From Oscillospiraceae bacterium (GTDB taxonomy: Bacteria > Bacillota > Clostridia > Oscillospirales > CAG-272): 64,000 nucleotides of DNA. A program made the position numbers and the translations under genes. How positions within the stretch are numbered: the first letter of the stretch is position 1; each line of letters opens with the position of its first letter. Shown piece after piece: positions 18,801 through 25,482 of this stretch. Where the stretch lies: contig SVQK01000056.1 in the NCBI GenBank assembly GCA_015065385.1, positions 479,525-543,524 of the forward strand. The letters are read 5' to 3'. The notes under the pieces were generated by a model. It did no database searches and was not told the origin of the DNA. It was given only the letters and a program-made list of their open reading frames with translations.

Positions 18801-20885
18801 CGTCAGCTTGCCTTCCAGAGTGCCTCGTACAGGAACGTAATCGGTCCCCTCAACCTCCCGACCGTATTCGTCGGTCTGAATCGGGATCCAGACGTATGAG
18901 AACGCGCCGTCCCCGATATGGGTCACCTTGTTCGGAATGACAAGATCGCCGGTAAGGGGCGCCATTCCGAAGGCTTCTTCTCCGATGTATTCAAGATTCT
19001 CGCTCAATTTAATTCCGTTGAGCGATGTGTTCAGGAACGCGCCTTCGCCGATCCGTTTGATGGAATCCGGAAGTTCGAGATCCCCCGCCAGACGAACAGC
19101 ATCATGGAACGCGTGCTCCCCGATGGAAGTCATCTGATCGCTGAACTGGATCGCGGAAACAGGATTGTTCCCGTTTTCGTCCGCCCAGGGAGGAGCCTGT
19201 CTCGTGTCGTCGTTATCCCAAGCCACACGGAAATTCCACATGTCGCCGAATCCCTCGAAGACGAGCAGTCCGTCGTTGTAGAGCTTGTAGGTCAGGTTGT
19301 CTCCGGCCTGTCCCTCATCGGTGAGCGTGTAGACGTCTTCCTCCTTAACGGAAGCGGAGCACAGAGCCACCTCGGAGATCTGGAAAATGCCGGTGTGTTC
19401 CATGTCCGCGCATTCCGCCAGTTCAAACCGGAACCAGGAGTAAGCCTTCGCGGTCGCGGTTTCCGGAATCTTCGCCGCGAAATAGGTGAAGTTCTTATCC
19501 TTAAAATAAGCAGCGTCACCGTGCGCGATCACATCCCAGCTCTCGCCGTCCTGAGAAGCGGCGATAGTCCAGTTCTGAGGATTTCTCCCATTATATTCGG
19601 CGTTGTCGTTGGCGGTTGCGAGGATCACGCCGTTGATCTTCTGCGGCTCCCCTTTCAGCCGGGCAATCGAACCGCCGGGGAAGCTTCCGGAGCAGAATTT
19701 CGTGGTTACATCCTGATCCCAGAGATTCTGCGGCCCCTCGCCGGGGAACCCGTTGGTCCCGTACTGAAATTCAAAATCCGTCAAAGGATAAGTGCCGATT
19801 TCTCTCGCCGCAAGGATGGCGCTGGAGAAGCCTTCTCCGCTGTCCGCGCCGGTCAGGAACGGAACAGCCGTCGGAACGTCCAGAAGCTCCCAAACGCGGT
19901 AATCCCACTCCGGAACAGGATACCATTCGTAGAACTCTACCGAAGTGTAGTCGATCCGTTCGCCATCGCCGGTTCCGTTGCTGCGCTCATGGTCCGGGAA
20001 CGTCTGTCCCTTTAAGAACCACTCGTAGTCGGCGGCAGAAACGCCGGCGTCCCAGGTGCTGTCGAGATTGTAATACAGTCCGTCCACCCCGACGATGTTC
20101 CAAGCGTGGCCTCCGCCGTTGCCCTTGCCGCTGATGATCCGCGCGTCCACGTCGGCTTCAAGCGCCAGACGGTAGAAGAGGTTCGCGTACCCCTGACAGA
20201 CGGACGTCCCGTTGATCAGAGCAGCGTATGCGCTGTACTTGAGATTGTACGACTCGTTGTCCAGATTATCATAGTCGTAGACAACATGACTGGTGATCCA
20301 GTCGTAGATATCCTTGACCTTGTCATAATCCCTGCGATCCTCATCAAGATGCAGTTCACTGACAAGTCCCGCTACCCGCGCGTCTACCGCCTGTTCCTGT
20401 GCGGCGTCGGCGTAATATTCCGGTAGTAAAGTGATGTAAGTCTTTCCCCCGGAAGACGATGCACCGCCCCCCATCCTGTAAAGATGGAAAAGGAGATAGT
20501 CCCCTTCATTCGGCTTTCCGGTATGCTCGAAAGCGATATCGGTGACCTCGTTCATCAGGTTCGAAAAGTCTTCGTCGCCGGTAATAACGAAAGAAGAGCA
20601 GAATTTGGCTTCGGCTTTACGGGCAACCATAGCCGCCCGCAAAAACTCGCCGGCTTCCTGAACCGAATCGACTTCGGTATATTCGCTTTCGTTTATTTCG
20701 CCAGCCAGAATACCGTCCGCCACGCGGAATCTGCTCAGCAGGTCTTCTTCGGTGAGGACAGTACCGGACAGCGGATTCCTCCAGTAATACGTCGCGGTCA
20801 CCGGCTCCGCAGCCGAGACGCCGATACATAGCAGCGTCCCGAGGAGAATTGCCGTAATCAGCGCCAGAATGCTCGTCTTTTTCAT
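12861..20885 (-). CDS. Giant secreted transglutaminase-like / BspA-type LRR / dockerin-like protein
   Basis: 2,674 aa. ATG at 20885 follows AAAGGAAAGAG and opens a signal peptide (about 1-25). A transglutaminase-like (papain-fold) domain spans about 150-310 with the triad Cys near 228 (SVCQGYA), His near 258 (GGHAWN) and Asp near 273 (LDSTWD), all present. A discoidin-like domain follows (about 398-508). Residues about 585-2545 are a BspA-type LRR_5 solenoid with units like FTGSLTIPDSVTWIGNDAF. The units are organised into nine higher-order repeats, each marked by a QPF(T/S/K)G unit, and interrupted by non-LRR inserts (see findings). The C-terminus carries two dockerin-type loops (DVDGNDKIN and DIDRVNGVT, about 2600-2668). 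The family is associated with adhesion. The intact triad suggests possible peptidase or crosslinking activity, but activity is unproven. Confidence 0.85.
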   Translation of the reverse strand: MKKTSILALITAILLGTLLCIGVSAAEPVTATYYWRNPLSGTVLTEEDLLSRFRVADGILAGEINESEYTEVDSVQEAGEFLRAAMVARKAEAKFCSSFVITGDEDFSNLMNEVTDIAFEHTGKPNEGDYLLFHLYRMGGGASSSGGKTYITLLPEYYADAAQEQAVDARVAGLVSELHLDEDRRDYDKVKDIYDWITSHVVYDYDNLDNESYNLKYSAYAALINGTSVCQGYANLFYRLALEADVDARIISGKGNGGGHAWNIVGVDGLYYNLDSTWDAGVSAADYEWFLKGQTFPDHERSNGTGDGERIDYTSVEFYEWYPVPEWDYRVWELLDVPTAVPFLTGADSGEGFSSAILAAREIGTYPLTDFEFQYGTNGFPGEGPQNLWDQDVTTKFCSGSFPGGSIARLKGEPQKINGVILATANDNAEYNGRNPQNWTIAASQDGESWDVIAHGDAAYFKDKNFTYFAAKIPETATAKAYSWFRFELAECADMEHTGIFQISEVALCSASVKEEDVYTLTDEGQAGDNLTYKLYNDGLLVFEGFGDMWNFRVAWDNDDTRQAPPWADENGNNPVSAIQFSDQMTSIGEHAFHDAVRLAGDLELPDSIKRIGEGAFLNTSLNGIKLSENLEYIGEEAFGMAPLTGDLVIPNKVTHIGDGAFSYVWIPIQTDEYGREVEGTDYVPVRGTLEGKLTLGTSVQYIGSNAFRGQPFSGDLVIPDSVTDIGNNAFNSFVWGEWRPFNEDGNPDMYSVGAFDGGSLVIGDGINHIDRSMFNGCAFRGNLTIGDSVEEIDDNMFDGQGFEGELKLGNSIWKIGRAAFAGNRFTGSLTIPNSVTEIGDEAFATGGRGYSDEEYDHEWDGHYNEYGEWIQDPPEQRWHGDGAPILGSFTGKLILGNQVQYIGHSAFFGQPFTGSLTIPDSVTFIGNDAFGGEVWSGDMADITFLEEDGRRVASRWKGTLVNAFAGGSLTIGKNVTNIGHSAFYGTGFTGTLTLKEHENPVMDDENPVGLRWIWDGAFQGVPFTGDLIIPKSVVTIGSNAFSSAWKEYTEIYDHVNDGWWDENDFHSNPLRERMHTDNAPVKGTMTGKLVLSENLFEIGNNAFRGQPFTGSLVIPDSVRWIGNDAFNSEYWDGKMSSIEFHYDEENNLTDTNWKAETVRAFSSANQSEKTSLTVGKNVIRIGHHAFYRTGFTGTLTLNEHKNFVVSDKDEEMVGLRWIEDGAFEDVPFTGSLDIPDSVVLIGDSAFGSGWYEYTEAYDHVWEGWWDDNGVFNQNSLRDRMHRDSVPMKGTFNGTLHLSEALEELRNNAFRGQPFTGSLVIPDGVTWIGNDAFNANVWSGDPADLHVEKDENGSIVNAWWDETSLRSFSGSLTIGKNVVELNNSMFRGTGFTGQLILKQHENYKLNDKEPVGLRWIRDNTFEGIPFTGDLVIPDSVAMIGDRAFASEWKDFGEPYDHYWETTWWDDENKQYVERTPEERIWSDGQRVLGTINGKLTLGKNLDSIGHEAFMGQPFTGGLTIPNSVTHIGDRAFKGDVWDDKKEGSAYRFYDEKGRICGTYFETVRTNAFAPADGSGKTNLVIPDSVTYLGNEAFSATGFNGTLTLGNGLTTIRNSAFWGVPFTGTLTLPENLESIEDGAFSGAKFTGNLVIPDKVWYIGGGAFESGWIEYQKPYDHINDGHHDNEGNWIQNEAHQRWHGDSAPILGTFNGTLTLGNSVREIGWDAFHGQPFTGSLVIPDTVMFIGGGAFNGSYWDGDMAGIHYNKDENGKITGTWWDEQYTRAFGPANPSEKTSLTVGMNVTSIDNGLFYGTGFNGTLTLNKHPNPVMDDEHPVGLRWINDGAFEGVPFTGNLVIPDSVVSIGRNAFSAAWKEYSPEDYDHLGDGWWDENDVWHQAPAEERMHGDGAPVKGTFDGTLTLSKNLDHIGDNAFRCQPFTGSLTIPDSVTWIGNDAFNAFAWDETAPHEVEDETPDGVKWTRLDINCVPVGAFTDDLYIGTGLEEINDNVFNGTGFEGNLTVGVHRIRHRQFSGDRVQFKGDLTILDSVKVMENHAFREAPFEGKLTLGNGLTKIPDGAFCDTRFTGTLTIPYGITEIGPEAFRAVPFTGDLVIPDSVTEIGDAAFCAPMKFWGEEYDHFWDTMTWDWDEERGIDYQRERTEEERWWTDGAYVRGTFDGTLTLSKNLTRIGWDAFNCQPFKGPLVLPDGLKEICGGAFCGFAWDGENAKYWYDEHGRIHGTEFTIVNIGSFAVEDGVSNLVIPDSVTFLGGNAFGGTGFNGTLTIGTGIDKIRGETFREVPFSGSLTVPGNVKDIEDAAFAETGFTGTLKLEEGIETIGDSAFEGATFTGDLTIPDSVTTIGRSAFCAKWEIFTPVYDHEWETYWDEESEEELPRDPKSRMREDGTPVKGTFDGKLKLGKNLTFIGENAFRCQPFTGDLIIPDSVTKIESGAFQGWAWDGDLSTVTKSYDEEGHFRGYDFVGFPVNAFENGTITLGNQVSELGDCAFSDTGVESVNILGPVTNWGNWVFGNCQYLSSAYFAHNVPNVPGDRAVFGDSDQMADQGFVIFYNENTDWPEEAKDDGKWNGYNVLSEGSKKCAGDGKLIGDVDGNDKINKADLLILSRYLAGWEGYDKMIESMDAADIDRVNGVTARDRMILARYLAHPSEYRQYFWDDSQP
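13250..19140 (-). repeat. Nine higher-order LRR_5 repeats with two insert families
   Basis: The QPF-type LRR unit recurs near plus positions 18748, 18148, 17560, 16940, 16345, 15700, 15080, 14300 and 13595, i.e. every 590-780 bp. Eight copies of an insert starting Tyr-Asp-His and a similar number of inserts containing a Lys/Tyr-Asp-Glu-x-Gly motif alternate between LRR blocks. Repeats are similar but not identical, so they are not a recent amplification. Confidence 0.8.
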
Positions 20886-21073
20886 GGCTCTTTCCTTTCG
20901 AAAAAAAGTATGTATGGGAAACGGGGGGCGCTCAAATTGCAGGAGACTGCGTCTGAACCGATCTGTTCGGGGACCGGAGCTTTTCGGCGATCTTTCCGCT
21001 GTTCTCTCCGCCGCCGTAAGATCCTGTTTCGTGACGGTCGATTCTTACGCTTCTCCACAAATTATACAAAAAT

Positions 21074-21102
21074 ATTATATCACTCGTTCATATGATTGTC
21101 AA
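21074..21102 (-). promoter_or_regulatory. Consensus sigma-A promoter of the LRR giant
   Basis: Minus strand TTGACA (21097-21102), 17-bp spacer, TATAAT (21074-21079): a full consensus match. It implies a leader of about 180 nt before the ATG at 20885 and strong potential expression of an 8-kb gene. Confidence 0.8.
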
Positions 21103-21230
21103 CCTACACTTTTGGTTTTCGCCCACAGGGGCAGTAAAATTTGTGAAAATCTCCAATCCTTCCCCGATCCGGACGGCAGAAGGCCCCGCGGTCCGCCGCT
21201 TCTGTTTTTCATCGCTCCGGCCACGGGTGC

Positions 21231-21259
21231 TTGACAGAGCCGGGAAAACGGGATATAAT
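21231..21259 (+). promoter_or_regulatory. Consensus sigma-A promoter upstream of corA
   Basis: TTGACA (21231-21236), 17-bp spacer, TATAAT (21254-21259), 55 bp before the corA start at 21315. The 20886-21314 gap therefore holds two divergent consensus promoters and no gene. Confidence 0.8.
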
Positions 21260-21314
21260 AAGCCCGTACCGGCCTTCTCCCACGGAGAGGTCCGATCCCG
21301 CATCGGGAGGAGCT

Positions 21315-22231
21315 ATGTATTATCTCATTAAGGAATCCCTGACCCCCTGCGCGCCGGAAGAGATCCGGAACGCCTCCGTCCAGTACGTTGCCGTGCTGAC
21401 CTCCGAGGAGTGGAGAGCCGCGCGGGACGAATTTGACATGGTGATCGACATGGATATGGAGACCGCCCATCCGGTGGATACGAAGGCGGTCGTCAACCTC
21501 GACTCCCTGACCGGATCGTTTTCCATTCCGGACCGGGCGGAGATCAGCGGTCCCGGGAGCAATTTCTCCTTCGCCCTCGACGAAAAAGGGGTCATCCTCG
21601 TGGACGACAGCGGATACGCGGAGCAGATCGTCAGAACGGTCGCGCGGACAAAGAAGTGGAAGCTCCCCGGGCTCGAACGGTTTCTGTACGATCTTCTGGA
21701 ACTGACCATCGCCGGGGATTTGGCCATGCTCGAGGAGAAGGAGCACCGCCTGAACCGGATCGAGGAGGCCATCCTGTCCGGAGAGATCGAGGAGTGCCCG
21801 CCCGAGCTGAACGAGATCCGCGGGGATCTTTTGGATCTCAGGCTCCACTACGGTCAGCTCATCGACCTCAGTCAGGAATTCGAGGAGAACGAAAACGGAT
21901 TCTTCCGAGAAGAGAACCTCCGCTATTTCCACATGTTCACCGAGCGCGTGAGCCGGCTGAGGGAGGCGGTAACGGGACAGCGGGAGTATTGAGCCAGCTC
22001 CGGGATCTGGTGCAGACGCAGCTGGACGTGCGCCAGAACCGGATCATGACGGTGCTCACGGTCATCACCTCGATCTTCATGCCCCTGACCCTGATCGCGG
22101 GCTGGTACGGGATGAACTTCCGGTATATGCCCGAGCTCGAATGGCGGCTCGCCTATCCCGCCGTGTTCGTTCTGTCCGTCGTGATCGTGGTTGTGTGCGT
22201 GATCTGGTTCAAAAAGAAAAAGTGGATGTGA
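21315..22231 (+). pseudogene. corA: CorA-family Mg2+/divalent cation channel, disrupted by a frameshift
   Basis: The start is ATG 21315, preceded by GGGAGGAG. Frame 1 encodes the cytoplasmic N-terminal domain and long helix (to REY) and stops at TGA 21990-21992. The rest of the protein continues in the -1 frame from about 21989 (SQLRDLVQTQ) to 22231, with the CorA signature YGMNF and two transmembrane helices followed by a KKKKW tail. Joined, the product is about 305 aa, normal for the short CorA type that modulates the pore through a central long helix. The junction (AGTATTG) is not a recognisable slippery heptamer, so a one-base loss or a sequencing/assembly error is more likely than programmed frameshifting. 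Family known: Mg2+ uptake, pentameric. If the frameshift is real, the pore is lost. Confidence 0.8.
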
Positions 22232-22266
22232 TCCGAAAAGAAACCCATAACAGGAGGTCGCGGAGT

Positions 22267-23481
22267 ATGCTTGGCGTGTGGATGTGGCCGGAGAGCGTCC
22301 GGAGGAGAGGGGCGGAGTCCGTGTTTGCGCTCTGCCGCCGCGCCGGAGTCACGGACGTGTACTTTCTCACCAAAGGGCTGGCCGGAACCGCCGCGTTTCT
22401 CACCCCTCTGACGCCCCCCGTGGATCCGGAGCGGGATCTTTTGCGGGAGGCTCTGGACGCGGCGCACGGGCGGGGGATCCGGCTCCACGCGTGGTTCACC
22501 TCCGCGTCGGACCGCCGGTTCAGGGAGGAACACCCCGCCTCCGCTCTGACGCATTACTCCAAAGGCCCGCATAACGATGTGGTGAGCATCGCCGATCCGG
22601 ACTACCTCGGTTATATGCGGTCCGTGCTGTCGGATCTGACCGCGCGGTACGAGGTGGACGGCGTGCATCTCGATTACATCCGCTACAATCACCTGATCTA
22701 CGGCTGGAGCGAATCCGACCGGACGCGGATGACATCCCGCGGCGTCGATCTCGGGCATGTGGGAAAACTGATGGAGGACACCTTTTACAGCGACGATCCG
22801 GCCAAAAAGGACGCGATCTTTCAAGCCTTCCGCGACGGGGACGAAGACGTGCTCCGGCTGGCGGAATCCCGGAGGGCCGACGTTCTCTCCTTTGCCCGGG
22901 CTCTGGCGGAGACGGTCCGATCTTCGGACAAAGGGATTTCCCTCAGCGCGGCGCTCATGCCGGAAGGGGCTTTTGACGAACTCGCGTTTTCCGATCTGCA
23001 TTACGGCCAGCACTACGCCGACCTCGCCCCGCTCATGGACTGCCTCCTCCCCATGGCGTACAGCCGGGCCTACGGAAAGGGCGGGGCATGGGTCAGAGAA
23101 GCGGCGGTCGGCACGGCGAAACACGGCGTCCCCGTTCTCGTCGGTGTCCATGCCTACGAAGGCGCGACCGGCCTGACGCTCAGGGAGGACACGGCGTCAT
23201 GCGAAGGGATCCCGGGCGTCGAAGGCGTCTGTCTCTTCCGGGAGGGCGCGTCTGTCTGGACCTTCCTCCGCGGCCGCTCCCTGTGCGTGTTCAATCCGCT
23301 CTCGACTCCGGTAACTGCCCTCCGGATCACCGCGGGGGAGGAAACCGTCCGGATCCCTTGCAGGATCGAGCAGGACGAGGAGCAGGAGTTTTCCGTTCCG
23401 TTCCGCCCCGACTCCGTTCAGGCGTTTGCGGAGGCGCGGGAAGTCTGCGCCGCTCTCTTTGCGGATAAAGACGGAGACTGA
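22267..23481 (+). CDS. GHL10/DUF187-type glycosidase-like TIM-barrel protein
   Basis: 404 aa. ATG 22267 follows AGGAGG (22252-22257); upstream in-frame starts would overlap corA. No signal peptide, so cytoplasmic. The strand/helix pattern is TIM-barrel with the family landmarks WMWPES near the N-terminus, LHAWF, and VDGVHLDYIRYN at about residue 132-143, typical of glycosyl-hydrolase-like family 10 (GHL10) proteins. Later LPMAY sits at the expected late beta-strand. The last 90 residues form a small beta domain. Substrate cannot be read from sequence; a role in cleaving an imported oligosaccharide is inference. The gene is 36 bp downstream of corA on the same strand and is probably cotranscribed, followed by a terminator at 23508. 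Confidence 0.7.
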   Translation: MLGVWMWPESVRRRGAESVFALCRRAGVTDVYFLTKGLAGTAAFLTPLTPPVDPERDLLREALDAAHGRGIRLHAWFTSASDRRFREEHPASALTHYSKGPHNDVVSIADPDYLGYMRSVLSDLTARYEVDGVHLDYIRYNHLIYGWSESDRTRMTSRGVDLGHVGKLMEDTFYSDDPAKKDAIFQAFRDGDEDVLRLAESRRADVLSFARALAETVRSSDKGISLSAALMPEGAFDELAFSDLHYGQHYADLAPLMDCLLPMAYSRAYGKGGAWVREAAVGTAKHGVPVLVGVHAYEGATGLTLREDTASCEGIPGVEGVCLFREGASVWTFLRGRSLCVFNPLSTPVTALRITAGEETVRIPCRIEQDEEQEFSVPFRPDSVQAFAEAREVCAALFADKDGD

Positions 23482-23507
23482 CGTTTCCTGCCTTCGCATC
23501 ATAAACA

Positions 23508-23544
23508 AAACCGGCCCCGATTTCTCTTCGGAGCCAGTTTTTTT
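23508..23544 (+). terminator. Intrinsic terminator between convergent genes
   Basis: Stem built from AACCGGC and CCGA paired with TCGG and GCCAGTT (one mismatch, short bulge), followed by T7 on the plus strand. It ends the corA/GHL10 transcript and, with the A-run on the other side, could also serve the minus-strand gene ending at 23578. Confidence 0.75.
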
Positions 23545-23577
23545 ATCTGATTTCTCTGCCGTTCAGATCTGTTCGGC

Positions 23578-24927
23578 TTATTCCTTTCGTACGCAGATCC
23601 GCGCGGATCCGAGTACGGCGAGCAGAACGACCGCGCTTGTGCCGATGAAGGAGCCACATCCGGAGGATTTTTGATCGGCGGCTGTCTGCGCGGCGGTTTC
23701 CGCAGGGGCGTTTTCGGTCGGTTCCGCTTCGACGGGGGCCGCCGCTTCTTCCGCTGCTTTTTCAGCCTCTTCCGCTGCCAGCTTGGCCGCCTCTTCTTCC
23801 GCCGCGATCCGGGCCGCTTCTTCCTCGGCGGCCTTCTGCGCAGCCTCTTCCGCTGCGATCCGTTCCGCCTCCGCCTTTGCCGCTTCTTCCTCGGCCTTCT
23901 TGGCGGCTCTCTCTTCCGCGGCGATCCGCTGAGCCTCTTCGCGTGCGGCCTTCTCTTCGGGCGTCAGCTCCGGCGCGTCCTCGGACACCACCAGATAGGC
24001 GGGAAGATCGTAGCCGAAGTCGTCTCCCTCGTATCCGAAGCCCACATAGTCCAGATTCAGCTTGAGCGTCCCTTCCGTGAACATGTAGAGCCGGAAGAAG
24101 TTGACCTTTTCATAGTCGAAGTCTCCGCCCAGACTGTCCGGCGCGTAGAGATCCAGCTTCAGCTCGTTCCATCCGTCCTGAAGATCCAGATTGGCCGCCT
24201 GCCAGCTCATTTCCTTCTGATCGGGACTGAGGGAGGAGGTCAGCTCCAGCTGTCCGTCTCCCGTGAAATGGTCGATCCCGTCCACCTTGAAGCGGATGAA
24301 CGCGCAGTCATAATCCGCGATGTTTACGGGAGACGCCTCCATGGCCGCCTGCATGTAGACGGAGCCGGAGGAACCCTTGCCGACACGGCTGATCTTGTCC
24401 GAGGCCACATGTACCTCGCGCTTGACCTCACCCAGCTCCGTTGCGATGGAGGAGAAGTCCTCGTTTTCGCCGCCGAACGCCACATAGTCCACAGCGATGA
24501 GGTTGTCCCCCTCGGTGAAGAAGTAGATCCTGAAATAGTTGATCTTCTCCATATCCGGAGCGCCGCCCGACTCATGACCGGTAAACAGGTCGATCTGCCA
24601 TTCGTTCCAGCCGGCCTGCATGTCGAAGGATCCGACGTCCCAGCTGTATTCCTCGGCGTCGCATCTGCCCGAGGACGTGATTTCGATCTGACCGTTGTTG
24701 GCGTACCGCTCGGGATCCTCCACATAGAAGCGGAGATAGAGATAGTCCGCGTCGTTGAGGTTGAAGGGTTCCTTGAAGTGCAGCTCAATGTTGATGGCTC
24801 CCGTGTAACCGGTCCGGTAGAGCCCGTTCGCCCCGCCGCCCTCGTACATCACGGTGCCCGCCGAGGCCGCAGCCGTCAAAAGAACCGCCGTGACACAGAG
24901 GAGAAGAAAAAAGGCAAGCTTTTTCAT
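23578..24927 (-). CDS. Surface protein: two beta-sandwich repeats, Ala/Glu coiled coil, C-terminal GCG/TM anchor
   Basis: 449 aa from ATG 24927 (AAAGGAG 5 nt upstream; an ATG 15 nt further up lacks a site). Signal peptide 1-28. Two homologous ~115-residue domains follow (about 30-150 and 160-290), each with a LELTSS-like strand, a GWNEL/GWNEW motif and a final VDYVAFG/LDYVGFG strand, resembling carbohydrate-binding beta-sandwiches. Residues about 305-405 are an almost continuous Ala/Glu/Lys heptad coiled coil. The C-terminus has a Ser-Gly-Cys-Gly-Ser motif, a hydrophobic helix and a basic tail (CVRKE), the layout of a sorting or membrane anchor. Function is unknown; a stalked glycan-binding surface protein is the simplest reading. 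Confidence 0.7.
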   Translation of the reverse strand: MKKLAFFLLLCVTAVLLTAAASAGTVMYEGGGANGLYRTGYTGAINIELHFKEPFNLNDADYLYLRFYVEDPERYANNGQIEITSSGRCDAEEYSWDVGSFDMQAGWNEWQIDLFTGHESGGAPDMEKINYFRIYFFTEGDNLIAVDYVAFGGENEDFSSIATELGEVKREVHVASDKISRVGKGSSGSVYMQAAMEASPVNIADYDCAFIRFKVDGIDHFTGDGQLELTSSLSPDQKEMSWQAANLDLQDGWNELKLDLYAPDSLGGDFDYEKVNFFRLYMFTEGTLKLNLDYVGFGYEGDDFGYDLPAYLVVSEDAPELTPEEKAAREEAQRIAAEERAAKKAEEEAAKAEAERIAAEEAAQKAAEEEAARIAAEEEAAKLAAEEAEKAAEEAAAPVEAEPTENAPAETAAQTAADQKSSGCGSFIGTSAVVLLAVLGSARICVRKE

Positions 24928-24972
24928 GGGATCTCCTTTCAAAATTAAAGAGAAAATAGTTTAATTGAAGAA

Positions 24973-25001
24973 ATTATAGCAGAAAGAGGACGTCCTGTCA
25001 A
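24973..25001 (-). promoter_or_regulatory. Consensus sigma-A promoter of the coiled-coil surface protein
   Basis: Minus strand TTGACA (24996-25001), 17-bp spacer, TATAAT (24973-24978), about 45 bp before the ATG at 24927. Confidence 0.8.
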
Positions 25002-25026
25002 GAGGAACCGGACCGGAATTCAAAAA

Positions 25027-25060
25027 AGCCGCGCCTCCCGGAAATTCGGAAGACGCGGCT
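25027..25060 (-). terminator. Intrinsic terminator (minus strand)
   Basis: AGCCGCG / CGCGGCT stem with an additional inner stem, followed on the minus strand by T6 (plus 25022-25027). It lies downstream of the solute-binding protein gene that stops at 25483, more than 400 bp away, so that transcript would carry a long structured 3' tail. Confidence 0.75.
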
Positions 25061-25129
25061 GAAAGGATTTTTGAAGAAGAGTTTCAGAACCGTTCTCATG
25101 CTGTTTCGCTTCAAAAAGGTATAATTGTG

Positions 25130-25482
25130 CATAGTACAGCTCAAACATGATTTATCTGCACAAACCCACTATGACCTCCTTGCCCAATGCGCGCCTGAAT
25201 CACCGCCGGAGGCCGAGGAGCTTGCTCCGAGCATGGCCCAAACTGCACAAACACAGGCCGCGCGAGGACAGTGGGATACACAATCGGGTTTCGATGCAAG
25301 GACGAGCGGTTAGGTTATGCCATATGGCCAAGGAAACCCCCGCACGGGGGGAAACCCAAGTTCGCGCAGCGAATCTTGATCGGCCATGAGATGGTGTCCC
25401 CCCGTGCCTCCCGCCCTGAGCGGGGCATTTATTTCAGAAACGCGCAGCGTTTCGCTTTTCATAGTGTGAACACACTATAGTA
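25130..25482. other. Gene-free stretch rich in short hairpins
   Basis: No convincing coding sequence. It contains several small perfect stems: GCCATATGGC near 25319, CCCCCG/CGGGGG near 25345, TTCGC-gca-GCGAA near 25367, GAAACGC-gca-GCGTTTC near 25438, and TAGTGTG-aa-CACACTA near 25460. It could be a structured 3' UTR or small RNA of the solute-binding protein transcript, or a decayed insertion. Confidence 0.4.

Noticed and set aside
13250..19140. CRISPR-like periodic repeats
   Set aside because: Period (590-780 bp) and coding LRR content exclude a CRISPR array; no cas genes.
21980..21995. Programmed -1 frameshift in corA
   Set aside because: No X XXY YYZ slippery heptamer or downstream structure is evident; a mutation or assembly error is simpler.
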